Source of the DNA: CAZQNF01 sp964403325
Lineage (GTDB): Bacteria > Patescibacteriota > Patescibacteriia > Magasanikbacterales > GWA2-37-8
Assembly (NCBI GenBank): GCA_964403325.1
Contig: CAYOFO010000057.1
Span: 1 to 7,391, forward strand
DNA: 7,391 bases
Direction of reading: 5' to 3'
In this document: positions 1-5,575 of the stretch, in pieces
Numbering within the stretch: position 1 is the first letter of the stretch
Layout of the letters: the number at the start of each line of letters is the position of its first letter
Notes under the pieces: model-generated
What the model was told of the DNA's origin: nothing
Seen by the model: the letters and a program-made list of their open reading frames with translations, nothing else
Database searches by the model: none
Program-made: the position numbers and the translations under genes

Positions 1-1
1 C

Positions 2-478
2 ATGCTTACCATTCATATAATAATTCTCGGCAAACTCAAAGAAAACTACTGGCGCGAAGCAGAAAGCGAATATCTTAAACGGCTCAGCACAAGCGTCAAA
101 ATAGTTATTCATGAACTCAAAGAAATCACTTTTACAGATAAAGATCCGCGGGATAGCGTAAAACAAAAAGAAGCGGAAAAAATCCGAGAAGAACTGGAAA
201 AAATTAAAAATCCGTTTATTATTGCGCTCGACGAAACCGGCAAACAATTTTCGTCTTTACAGCTGGCTCAAAAACTGGAACAATGGACACAAACGCACTC
301 AGAATTTGTCTTTATTCTCGGCGGACCGCTTGGCCTCGACGATTCCATCCGCACCCTTGCCCATCACGTTTTTTCACTCTCACTCCTGACTTTTACCCAC
401 CAAATGGCACGCATCATCCTGCTTGAACAAATTTACCGCTCCCGGATGATTCAAGAAGGAAGAAAATACCACTATTAA
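2..478 (+). CDS. rlmH: 23S rRNA (pseudouridine1915-N3)-methyltransferase RlmH
   Basis: This 158-residue SPOUT-class methyltransferase uses S-adenosylmethionine to methylate pseudouridine 1915 in helix 69 of 23S rRNA, acting on the assembled 70S ribosome in the cytoplasm. The length matches the family (about 155-160). Visible family marks are the N-terminal strand with GKLKENYW (residues 10-17), ALDETGK (75-81), the SAM-binding trefoil-knot loop GGPLGL (107-112), the SLSLLTFTHQMAR segment (125-137), LLEQIYR (140-146) and the C-terminal KYHY, equivalent to the conserved (P)YH end. The ATG at base 2 is the expected family start, so the protein is complete although its promoter and ribosome binding site lie outside the window. 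It is followed after 10 bases by the methyltransferase-like gene and probably heads the operon that ends with trpS. Identification is by family motifs and is firm. Confidence 0.96.
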   Translation: MLTIHIIILGKLKENYWREAESEYLKRLSTSVKIVIHELKEITFTDKDPRDSVKQKEAEKIREELEKIKNPFIIALDETGKQFSSLQLAQKLEQWTQTHSEFVFILGGPLGLDDSIRTLAHHVFSLSLLTFTHQMARIILLEQIYRSRMIQEGRKYHY

Positions 479-488
479 AATTATCGAT

Positions 489-1298
489 ATGGAAATAAGA
501 GAATTAGGGCCAGATGATGAAGCATTAAGGTATAAATTAGATAAATTATTTGAAAAAAAAGAAGTAATCGCCCAACCACATGAAAAAGTTGTAGCCCAAT
601 ACCAACTCTTTCAAGCCGCCACCAACGCCAAAACTGATATTGTCTACCATCCCTGCAGCGGAGCCGATATGAGCCCATCCATTGCTTTTCCGAAGAGCCG
701 GATTGTTTATGTTGAACTTGACCCACTCTGTGTGGCTGCTTTGAAAAAAAAAGGTTGTACAGCCATTGAAGCTTCGGCTCTCACGTACAATCCCGGACCA
801 ATTGATGTATTGATTCTTGTTAACCCTTATGTTAAACCCGATTTTCCCAGCCAATGGGTGATACCGGGTGGCTACGTACTTTGTAACGACCATCACCAAA
901 CTGCCACCCTACTACACACAGATACCGATTTCCAATTTCAAGGTATTATTACCCCGACGAACGAAACAGAATCTGTTTTTGATCGTAACGATTTAAATGA
1001 TTGTTGGCAACGAGTGGCAAAAGACGAAGAATGGCAAGCTGCTCGCGCTGGACTGGGTGAAATTTCCTACATTGAAGCCAAAGATATTGTTCAAACTACA
1101 GGCAATCTATCTAAAAATATCTTTAGTGCCTACCAAAATATTTTACAAATAGCCCGAAACCAAGCTGTATTGGAAAACACAGACCCCAACGCCGAACCTT
1201 TGATTTTTATGTATAACAACGAACCATTCATCCTGCCCACTAAACTCCCTCGTTGCAAAGGCCATATCGATGATTTGTTTGTTTTTCAGAAAAAATAA
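489..1298 (+). CDS. Hypothetical protein with class I SAM-methyltransferase-like core
   Basis: A 269-residue cytoplasmic protein without signal peptide or membrane segment. Residues 50-62 (DIVYHPCSGADMS) look like strand 1 and the glycine loop of a Rossmann-type SAM-binding site. VYVELDP (73-79) ends strand 2 with acidic residues E76 and D78, which could hold the ribose. IDVLILVNPY (105-114) resembles strand 4, with an NPY that recalls the (N/D)PPY motif of amino-methyltransferases. The residues after about 140 form a less recognisable tail with an alpha-helical stretch near 195-230. The protein begins 10 bases after rlmH and ends 31 bases before the next ORF, so it is probably co-transcribed. 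No Shine-Dalgarno is visible ahead of the ATG. The glycine loop is not canonical (no GxGxG), so the fold call is inference and the substrate is unknown; it could equally be a non-catalytic Rossmann protein. Confidence 0.8.
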   Translation: MEIRELGPDDEALRYKLDKLFEKKEVIAQPHEKVVAQYQLFQAATNAKTDIVYHPCSGADMSPSIAFPKSRIVYVELDPLCVAALKKKGCTAIEASALTYNPGPIDVLILVNPYVKPDFPSQWVIPGGYVLCNDHHQTATLLHTDTDFQFQGIITPTNETESVFDRNDLNDCWQRVAKDEEWQAARAGLGEISYIEAKDIVQTTGNLSKNIFSAYQNILQIARNQAVLENTDPNAEPLIFMYNNEPFILPTKLPRCKGHIDDLFVFQKK

Positions 1299-1329
1299 CT
1301 CACGCCTTACAACATTTTCCAAATAGCCT

Positions 1330-1497
1330 ATGAAGAATCCTCCTTCTAAATTACTAAAAACCCTAACTCTGGTCGCACTTCTTATTTTTGCGCCACCGAT
1401 TTTTATCGTCCTATTGATTCGTTGGCGATGGATAGAGACACAAAATCAACTTCGCGAAATGTTCACAAACACATTTCCCGAAATTACTCTTCAATAA
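1330..1497 (+). CDS. Short single-helix membrane protein or Trp-codon leader ORF ahead of trpS
   Basis: A 55-codon ORF, ATG to TAA, fills the gap between the methyltransferase-like gene and trpS. It begins 31 bases after the former and ends 14 bases before the latter. The product has a basic N-terminus (KNPPSKLLK, residues 2-10), one hydrophobic helix (about 11-30), then RWRW (31-34) and a polar tail, which fits a single-pass membrane protein with its N-terminus inside. No Shine-Dalgarno is visible. The family is not recognised. Its two Trp codons (1423-1425 and 1429-1431) sit less than 100 bases before the trpS start, so a leader-peptide role is possible but unproven. Aromatic and basic residues at a helix end are also normal for a plain membrane protein. 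The + strand spacing and codon choice are compatible with a real gene. Confidence 0.5.
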   Translation: MKNPPSKLLKTLTLVALLIFAPPIFIVLLIRWRWIETQNQLREMFTNTFPEITLQ

Positions 1498-1511
1498 AAA
1501 ATTCTTATCTT

Positions 1512-2495
1512 ATGAAAAAACAAATTATTTTTTCCGGTTTAAAACCCACCGGAACCCTTAATATCGGAACCTATTTAGGAGCAGTAAAAAATTGGATCGA
1601 GCTTCAAAATTCCGGAGAATACGAGATGTTTATCTTTATCGCTGACTTACACTCTCTTAATAGTGATCTAACTCCGGAAGCGCTGCGTGAATTTACACAC
1701 ACTGTAGCGGCGGAGATTTTGTCGTGCGGCATCGATCCGAACAAAGTTACTTTTTTCGTACAATCCCATATTCCCGAACATGCTGAACTCACTTGGATTT
1801 TAACCAACACAACTCCAGTTTCCGAACTTTTCCGCATGACACAATTTAAAGACAAATCTCAAAAACAAGCCAAAAACATTAATGCGGGTTTACTCAATTA
1901 CCCAATTCTCATGGCGGCAGATATCTTGCTCTACAAAGGAACGCTCATTCCTGTGGGCCAAGACCAAATTCAACATGTTGAGCTAACGCGAGATATCGCG
2001 CGATGGTTCAACAATCGTTATGGTGATTTTTTTCCCGAAGTAAAGCACGTACTAACGGAAGTACCAAAAGTTATGGGTATACTCGAACCGACTAAAAAAA
2101 TGAGTAAAAGCGATGGAGCAAATAATGTTATCGAACTCGCCGATGAACCCGAAGTTATTATAAATAAACTCAAACGTGCTGTAACGGCAACGAGTGGCGG
2201 CACCAGTTCGCCGGGCGCGGAAAACCTCCTACTTCTCCTCAAAACCTTTGGCAAACCAGAACAACACGAACAATTCGCGCAAGCCGAAAAAGATGGCACC
2301 ATTCGCTACGGCGACCTCAAACAAACTCTTGCTACCGCCATTGCCGATTATTTTGCCGATTTCCGAGCCAAGAGAAATGAACTATTACAAGACAGAAAAA
2401 AACTCGAAGATATTCTCGCTAGCGGAGCCAAGAAAGCCCGGCAAGTGGCCGAACAAACCATGGTTGATGTGAGAAAACTCGTTGGCATCCGTTAG
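1512..2495 (+). CDS. trpS: Tryptophanyl-tRNA synthetase TrpS
   Basis: A class Ic aminoacyl-tRNA synthetase of 327 residues, the usual bacterial length. It activates tryptophan with ATP and charges tRNA-Trp in the cytoplasm. The N-terminus IIFSGLKPTGTLNIGTYLGA (residues 5-24) holds the HIGH-equivalent, here NIGT (17-20) where bacterial TrpS usually has TIGN or TLGN. Further marks are FVQSHIPEH (82-90), LFRMTQFKDKS (106-116), MAADILLY (134-141, D137 in the tryptophan pocket), VGQDQIQHVELTR (148-160) and KMSKS (196-200). The C-terminal helical anticodon-binding part is complete. The start is placed at 1512 because MKKQIIFSG is the family N-terminus. A start at 1422 in the same frame would add 30 polar residues overlapping the preceding ORF. 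It ends with TAG, overlapping the stop of the convergent gene by 4 bases. No T-box or Shine-Dalgarno is visible. Confidence 0.97.
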   Translation: MKKQIIFSGLKPTGTLNIGTYLGAVKNWIELQNSGEYEMFIFIADLHSLNSDLTPEALREFTHTVAAEILSCGIDPNKVTFFVQSHIPEHAELTWILTNTTPVSELFRMTQFKDKSQKQAKNINAGLLNYPILMAADILLYKGTLIPVGQDQIQHVELTRDIARWFNNRYGDFFPEVKHVLTEVPKVMGILEPTKKMSKSDGANNVIELADEPEVIINKLKRAVTATSGGTSSPGAENLLLLLKTFGKPEQHEQFAQAEKDGTIRYGDLKQTLATAIADYFADFRAKRNELLQDRKKLEDILASGAKKARQVAEQTMVDVRKLVGIR

Positions 2496-3145
2496 TTACC
2501 AACCATTTTGGCCCATACCAACGAGCCAATCAGCGCGCCCCACAAAAGAACAGAAAAAATAATTACCGGGATAAAAGCCCCAGCCGTTTGCTCGGCTGGG
2601 AGTTTTTTTCGAGCGATATACCACATTACCAAACGCACCAACGGAAAGATAAACGCTCCATACAGCATAAAACGACCAAACAAATATTGGTACTCAAAGG
2701 CACAACCAGCTGTCGCAGGCGGATAATTCCCCACCCAATAAAAAAACGCCCCAAACACAATCGCTCCCACATCTACCAAAATATAGCTGGGATGGGTAGA
2801 CGGAAAAAAATAAGTACTTTGTCCTAAAAATGGGTTGGTCGCTACGATACTGCCCACACGCATACTGGGCCGGAAAGAAACCCTCCGAAACGTCGGAACA
2901 ACCATTCCTTTCATCACCGCCCACACGCACAAAGATCCTAATATTAAAGATGCGACATCGGTTCCGCCGAGCGTAGCGAACGGCTCACAAACATTCAGCC
3001 AGCCATAATGCACAATAAAATCGGCCGCCAACGCGGCAAAACAGGACATGGCAATCATTTCAAAAAAAATGATCTGGCACAGGGAAGCGACCCGCATTAA
3101 GTAACTCATACAAAAACTCGCTGTAAAAAATAATAAAACACGCAC
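2492..3145 (-). CDS. Polytopic membrane protein, possibly a divergent Lgt relative
   Basis: A 217-residue integral membrane protein with about six hydrophobic segments (roughly 2-17, 22-46, 62-82, 118-138, 155-177 and 190-212). The layout is loosely that of prolipoprotein diacylglyceryl transferase (Lgt): a GGTDVASLILG segment (60-70), a periplasm-side HPSY (118-121) where Lgt has HPxQLYE, and FGRFMLYGAF (156-165) followed by R171, where Lgt has a G-x-YG-x-x-RF pattern. The Lgt signature with its conserved Arg and Asn is not recognisable and the protein is shorter than the usual 260 or more residues, so catalysis is doubtful. The upstream start is GTG at 3145; an ATG at 3109 (residue 13) is an alternative and leaves all but the first segment unchanged. 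Its stop overlaps that of trpS. The gene itself is convincing, the family assignment weak. Confidence 0.75.
   Translation of the reverse strand: MRVLLFFTASFCMSYLMRVASLCQIIFFEMIAMSCFAALAADFIVHYGWLNVCEPFATLGGTDVASLILGSLCVWAVMKGMVVPTFRRVSFRPSMRVGSIVATNPFLGQSTYFFPSTHPSYILVDVGAIVFGAFFYWVGNYPPATAGCAFEYQYLFGRFMLYGAFIFPLVRLVMWYIARKKLPAEQTAGAFIPVIIFSVLLWGALIGSLVWAKMVGN
2579..2609 (+). terminator. Intrinsic terminator of the rlmH-trpS transcript, inside the opposing gene
   Basis: A perfect 8-bp GC-rich stem, CCCAGCCG (2579-2586) with CGGCTGGG (2593-2600), encloses a 6-base loop. It is followed by AG and seven T residues (2603-2609). It lies 84 bases beyond the trpS stop and is oriented to end + strand transcription. 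On the other strand the same bases encode KKLPAEQTAG near the end of the convergent membrane-protein gene. In that direction only a TTTT run follows, so it should act mainly on the + strand. Confidence 0.88.
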
Positions 3146-3174
3146 TCTTTACCCTACTCTTACCCAAAGCAAAA

Positions 3175-3203
3175 TTGTCAATGTGGTTAATTTATGATAG
3201 ACT
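3175..3203 (+). promoter_or_regulatory. Sigma-70-type promoter of the two-helix membrane protein
   Basis: TTGTCA (3175-3180) differs from the -35 consensus in one base. A 17-base spacer leads to TAGACT (3198-3203), preceded by the TG of an extended -10 (3195-3196). Transcription would begin near 3210, about 20 bases ahead of the ATG at 3230. On the opposite strand TTGACA (3181-3176) overlaps the same -35, but its best -10 candidate (TAGGGT, 3156-3151, spacer 19) is poor. Confidence 0.55.
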
Positions 3204-3229
3204 TGAGTTTATTATTATAAACTTTTTCT

Positions 3230-3631
3230 ATGGAAACATCCACTCAAAATAAAATCGTTGTTTTGCGCAACCTGTATTTTTACCTGGTTTCGTTTGTAAC
3301 CCTCATGATTATGGTCTTTGCCGGGTCAAGCTTTGTTAACGCTGTCCTGCGCACCTATGTTTTTACCTCGGCCAACCCTTATATGTATTACCCGCCAGCC
3401 ATCCCTGTCCCAACTCCCGAGTGCCAAAATGCTAATGCCTCAACCAGCACCCTAGCCATGTGCGCCAAACAAAAAACCGAGCAAGAAAAACAAGAACTTG
3501 CTAATCGCGAAAATCAAGAAAAACAAGCCAAAGCCCAAAATCAGCAAGAAATCGTTAATAACCTCACCCTACTCATCATCACCCTTCCCCTCTTCGTCTT
3601 GCATTTCCGCGCTGCTCGCAAGGAAGTATAA
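3230..3631 (+). CDS. Small two-helix membrane protein of a type common in Patescibacteria
   Basis: A 133-residue protein with an N-terminal membrane helix (about 13-41, within NLYFYLVSFVTLMIMVFAGS) and a second at the C-terminus (about 110-127, LTLLIITLPLFVLHF). Between them lie a Pro/Tyr-rich piece (YMYYPPAIPVPTPEC, 51-65) and a Gln/Lys/Glu-rich stretch (79-107, KQKTEQEKQELANRENQEKQ and on) likely to form a charged helix or coiled coil. The N-terminal helix resembles the LRxxYFYLVSFV pattern recalled from small membrane proteins of candidate-phyla bacteria, and perhaps DUF5671. That match is from memory and tentative. Two cysteines (C65 and C77) flank the start of the linker. The gene has its own promoter and terminator, so it is probably monocistronic. 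No function can be given. Confidence 0.85.
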   Translation: METSTQNKIVVLRNLYFYLVSFVTLMIMVFAGSSFVNAVLRTYVFTSANPYMYYPPAIPVPTPECQNANASTSTLAMCAKQKTEQEKQELANRENQEKQAKAQNQQEIVNNLTLLIITLPLFVLHFRAARKEV

Positions 3632-3646
3632 ATAATTTCAATAATC

Positions 3647-3678
3647 AAAAAACTGCTTTCCCAAAAAGCAGTTTTTTT
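3647..3678. terminator. Bidirectional intrinsic terminator between convergent genes
   Basis: ACTGCTTT (3652-3659) pairs with AAAGCAGT (3665-3672) around the loop CCCAA. The flanking A run (3647-3651) and T run (3672-3678) extend the stem and give U-tracts in both directions. It ends the + strand gene stopping at 3631 and the - strand dehydrogenase gene stopping at 3706. Confidence 0.88.
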
Positions 3679-3705
3679 ATACCGATAATTTACATCAAAA
3701 TCCTA

Positions 3706-4392
3706 TTATTTATTCGGTCGTTCTAATATTAATTCCTCCACAGGATTTTCTGTCAGCAAATTATTGACAATGGCCGTAACCACCACTTCTGGTTCCATAT
3801 AGGCATCATAATTTTCTGGTTTAGCCGCATCAAATAAATGAGTCTTGATACCACCCGGGTAGACAGCCAGTACCTGTATATTTTGGTCTTTTGCTTCCAG
3901 GCGTAAAGATTTTGTAAAACCGTCAGCAGCAAACTTGCTGGCACAATACAGAGCCGAGTACGGTCGACCGCTGAGCGCACTATTTGAAATAATGTTCAGG
4001 ATAGTACCGTGATTTTGCACACTCATCTGGGCTAAGGCTACTCGCGAACCATAAACCGTACCAAACAAATTCACTTCCATCATAGCATGAGCTTGTTCCA
4101 TATCCACCGTGGCGATCGGCATTTTCGGTAGCCAGATGCCTGCATTATTGATCCAAATATCAATTTGACCGTATCGATCTACAACCTCATCGGCCAAATG
4201 TTGTATATCAGTTTCTTTGGTGACATCTCCAGAAATATACCACGCTTGAGGGTTGCCATTTTCTCCCCCTCCAACCACTGACCGCGCACTCACCACAACT
4301 TGAGCACCCTGTTTTAGGAACCCTTCAGCCAAGGATTTTCCTAAACCTTTGGTACCCCCAGTAATTACCACCACTGCTTGCGAGAGTTTCAT
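3706..4392 (-). CDS. Short-chain dehydrogenase/reductase (SDR) family oxidoreductase
   Basis: A complete classical SDR of 228 residues: a Rossmann-fold NAD(P)(H)-dependent oxidoreductase, soluble, substrate unknown. The cofactor loop TGGTKGLG (residues 11-18) is intact, as are the acidic SGDVT (54-58, D56), NNAG (82-85) and N108. The catalytic set is S136, Y149 and K153, with the usual 13-residue Ser-Tyr spacing and YxxxK. PGG (179-181) follows. R37 after strand 2 (VVVSARS) hints at NADP(H) preference. The gene lies 52 bases after the deoxyribosyltransferase-like gene in the same direction, so the two may be co-transcribed. However, a -10-like TATACT sits 8 bases ahead of the ATG and no Shine-Dalgarno is present, so it may also have its own start site. 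It ends at the bidirectional terminator. Family assignment is firm, the specific reaction unknown. Confidence 0.95.
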   Translation of the reverse strand: MKLSQAVVVITGGTKGLGKSLAEGFLKQGAQVVVSARSVVGGGENGNPQAWYISGDVTKETDIQHLADEVVDRYGQIDIWINNAGIWLPKMPIATVDMEQAHAMMEVNLFGTVYGSRVALAQMSVQNHGTILNIISNSALSGRPYSALYCASKFAADGFTKSLRLEAKDQNIQVLAVYPGGIKTHLFDAAKPENYDAYMEPEVVVTAIVNNLLTENPVEELILERPNK

Positions 4393-4399
4393 AACTTAA

Positions 4400-4409
4400 A
4401 AGTATACTT
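4400..4409 (-). promoter_or_regulatory. Possible -10 element within a palindrome ahead of the SDR gene
   Basis: On the - strand TATACT (4406-4401) ends 8 bases ahead of the SDR ATG, a distance that would place transcription initiation at or next to the start codon. It is the core of the perfect 10-bp palindrome AAGTATACTT (4400-4409), which could bind a dimeric regulator. No good -35 hexamer lies 16-18 bases upstream, and AT-rich DNA gives such matches by chance. Confidence 0.25.
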
Positions 4410-4444
4410 AAATTAAACTCAACTCTTCCTTTTTTTAATTTACA

Positions 4445-5329
4445 CTATCTTATTTTTAATATTCCGTGCAAACTTTGCGGGTTAAGCGAACGCACTGCTT
4501 GCGCCCCCACCACTTCTAACGCCGGCAAATCGTACAGCAAGTAATTTGGTTTGCCCGCCGCCATTGCTACAGCCATTTCCATCAAAGTATTGGGTCCGAT
4601 ATACCCATCAATGCCATGTTTAGGGTAATTGAGGGTTAAAGCGGCCTGCGTATGAGGATGTTTAATTCTTTCAAAATACGTCCGCATTACTCTTAATTTG
4701 AAGTTGGCAAAATCCTGTTCGGTCAGCGCCGCTGTTTCATGAGTCTCAATGGCCGGGATATACGCGGGAATATTTTGACGCACCAATTCTGCCTGGATCT
4801 CTACCGCATGAGCGCGAAATTTCATACTGCAGAAGAGAGCTATGCTGCCCGGAGCGTCAGGAATCGTATTATTTAAATCAGTTTGGTATGAGCATTCGGG
4901 ATGACAGAGCTTGTCTGCCAAAGCTGCGAACGAACCGTTTAAAGCCACCGGCCGTAGACAAGCAACCTCTTCATAGCCATACGAACCAACCGATGGCAAT
5001 GAACCAAAAAAATAAAATGGCTTATGATACGCGACCGCCACCGCAATGTCCATGAGTGTGTGCGGAGTTAATTCCGCAATAATGACTGCCTCGCAAGCGG
5101 CGTCAGCAATTTCAGCAAAACGCTCTATGAGTCTCGCGTGCTCGGCCGCCATATTAAACTCTTTGAGCCTGACAAGCGGCTCACAAAACAATTCGACTCC
5201 TTGAGGACTGAGGCTATTTTGCAAGGAGTGTAATGTTTCATCATTTTGCAAACTCCCGGAGACTATAACTTTTTTACACCCCCTTTGCGCTTCATACAGC
5301 AGATCACTCCCCGCTTCTCCATGTTTCAT
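4445..5329 (-). CDS. Tandem nucleoside 2-deoxyribosyltransferase-like protein
   Basis: A 294-residue soluble protein made of two similar halves (about 19-140 and 161-293). Each begins with a strand (KKVIVSGSL, 19-27; GSIALFCSM, 161-169), and each carries the same late motif. The second copy has DGYIGPNTLM followed by EMAVAMAAGKP (231-251), the first ELTPHTLMDIAVAVAYHKP (86-104). TLM..AVA.A..KP is shared at an offset of 147 residues. The second motif recalls the D-x-GT-xxE-(I/M)G-x-A-xxxGKP region of nucleoside 2-deoxyribosyltransferases, where the Glu is the nucleophile (E241 here). In the first copy the Glu is D94, the Gly is H102 and the DGYIG part is missing, so it is probably structural. 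The family call is inference. The substrate is unknown. It is probably followed in one transcript by the SDR gene. No Shine-Dalgarno precedes the ATG. Confidence 0.85.
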   Translation of the reverse strand: MKHGEAGSDLLYEAQRGCKKVIVSGSLQNDETLHSLQNSLSPQGVELFCEPLVRLKEFNMAAEHARLIERFAEIADAACEAVIIAELTPHTLMDIAVAVAYHKPFYFFGSLPSVGSYGYEEVACLRPVALNGSFAALADKLCHPECSYQTDLNNTIPDAPGSIALFCSMKFRAHAVEIQAELVRQNIPAYIPAIETHETAALTEQDFANFKLRVMRTYFERIKHPHTQAALTLNYPKHGIDGYIGPNTLMEMAVAMAAGKPNYLLYDLPALEVVGAQAVRSLNPQSLHGILKIR

Positions 5330-5335
5330 ACCATT

Positions 5336-5366
5336 TCTATAATTAAGAAAAAATTCAGGCTTACAA
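5336..5366 (-). promoter_or_regulatory. Possible promoter of the deoxyribosyltransferase-like gene
   Basis: On the - strand TTGTAA (5366-5361) and TATAGA (5341-5336) are separated by 19 bases (18 if TTATAG is taken). Only six bases lie between the -10 and the ATG at 5329, so a transcript would start at or beside the start codon, that is, be leaderless. The spacing is long and the region AT-rich, so this is tentative. Confidence 0.3.
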
Positions 5367-5523
5367 TTTTATTTTGTACTCTCTCGACCAAAGCAGTGTT
5401 TATTTGCAGCGAGAAACACGTTTTTGTTTCACACATTTTAGCACAGGGTTTAACCAAGCTCAAACATCTTGCGAGAAAAAAAGTAATTATTTTATGGCAG
5501 TGGTTTTTTTAGTAAAAAAGAGG

Positions 5524-5529
5524 TAAAAT
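5524..5529 (+). promoter_or_regulatory. Possible -10 element of the repeat-protein gene
   Basis: TAAAAT in the context GGTAAAATAG matches the -10 consensus in five of six bases and would give a leader of about 40 bases before the ATG at 5576. The hexamer 17 bases upstream (TGGTTT, 5501-5506) is a poor -35. Confidence 0.35.
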
Positions 5530-5575
5530 AGATTTTAGAAAATAAGGTCAATTTTATTTTTTAAAAAATATAAAT

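Larger units (their letters stand above)
5330..5575. other. Divergent intergenic region
   Basis: This is the largest non-coding gap, 246 bases, AT-rich, between divergent genes. It holds the candidate - strand promoter at its left end and a candidate + strand promoter at 5524-5529. Between them I see no convincing gene, RNA or repeat apart from the near-palindromic run TTTTTTTAGTAAAAAA (5504-5519). A + strand reading frame from 5321 to 5512 exists but looks spurious. Confidence 0.6.

Noticed and set aside
1422..1511. Upstream in-frame start that would lengthen TrpS by 30 residues
   Set aside because: The added residues are polar and unlike any TrpS N-terminus. The family start is MKKQIIFSG at 1512, and the extension overlaps the 55-codon ORF in another frame.
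5321..5512. + strand reading frame of 63 codons in the divergent gap (extendable upstream to 5246)
   Set aside because: It overlaps the start of the convincing - strand gene, has no ribosome binding site, no recognisable domain and a composition typical of translated AT-rich non-coding DNA.
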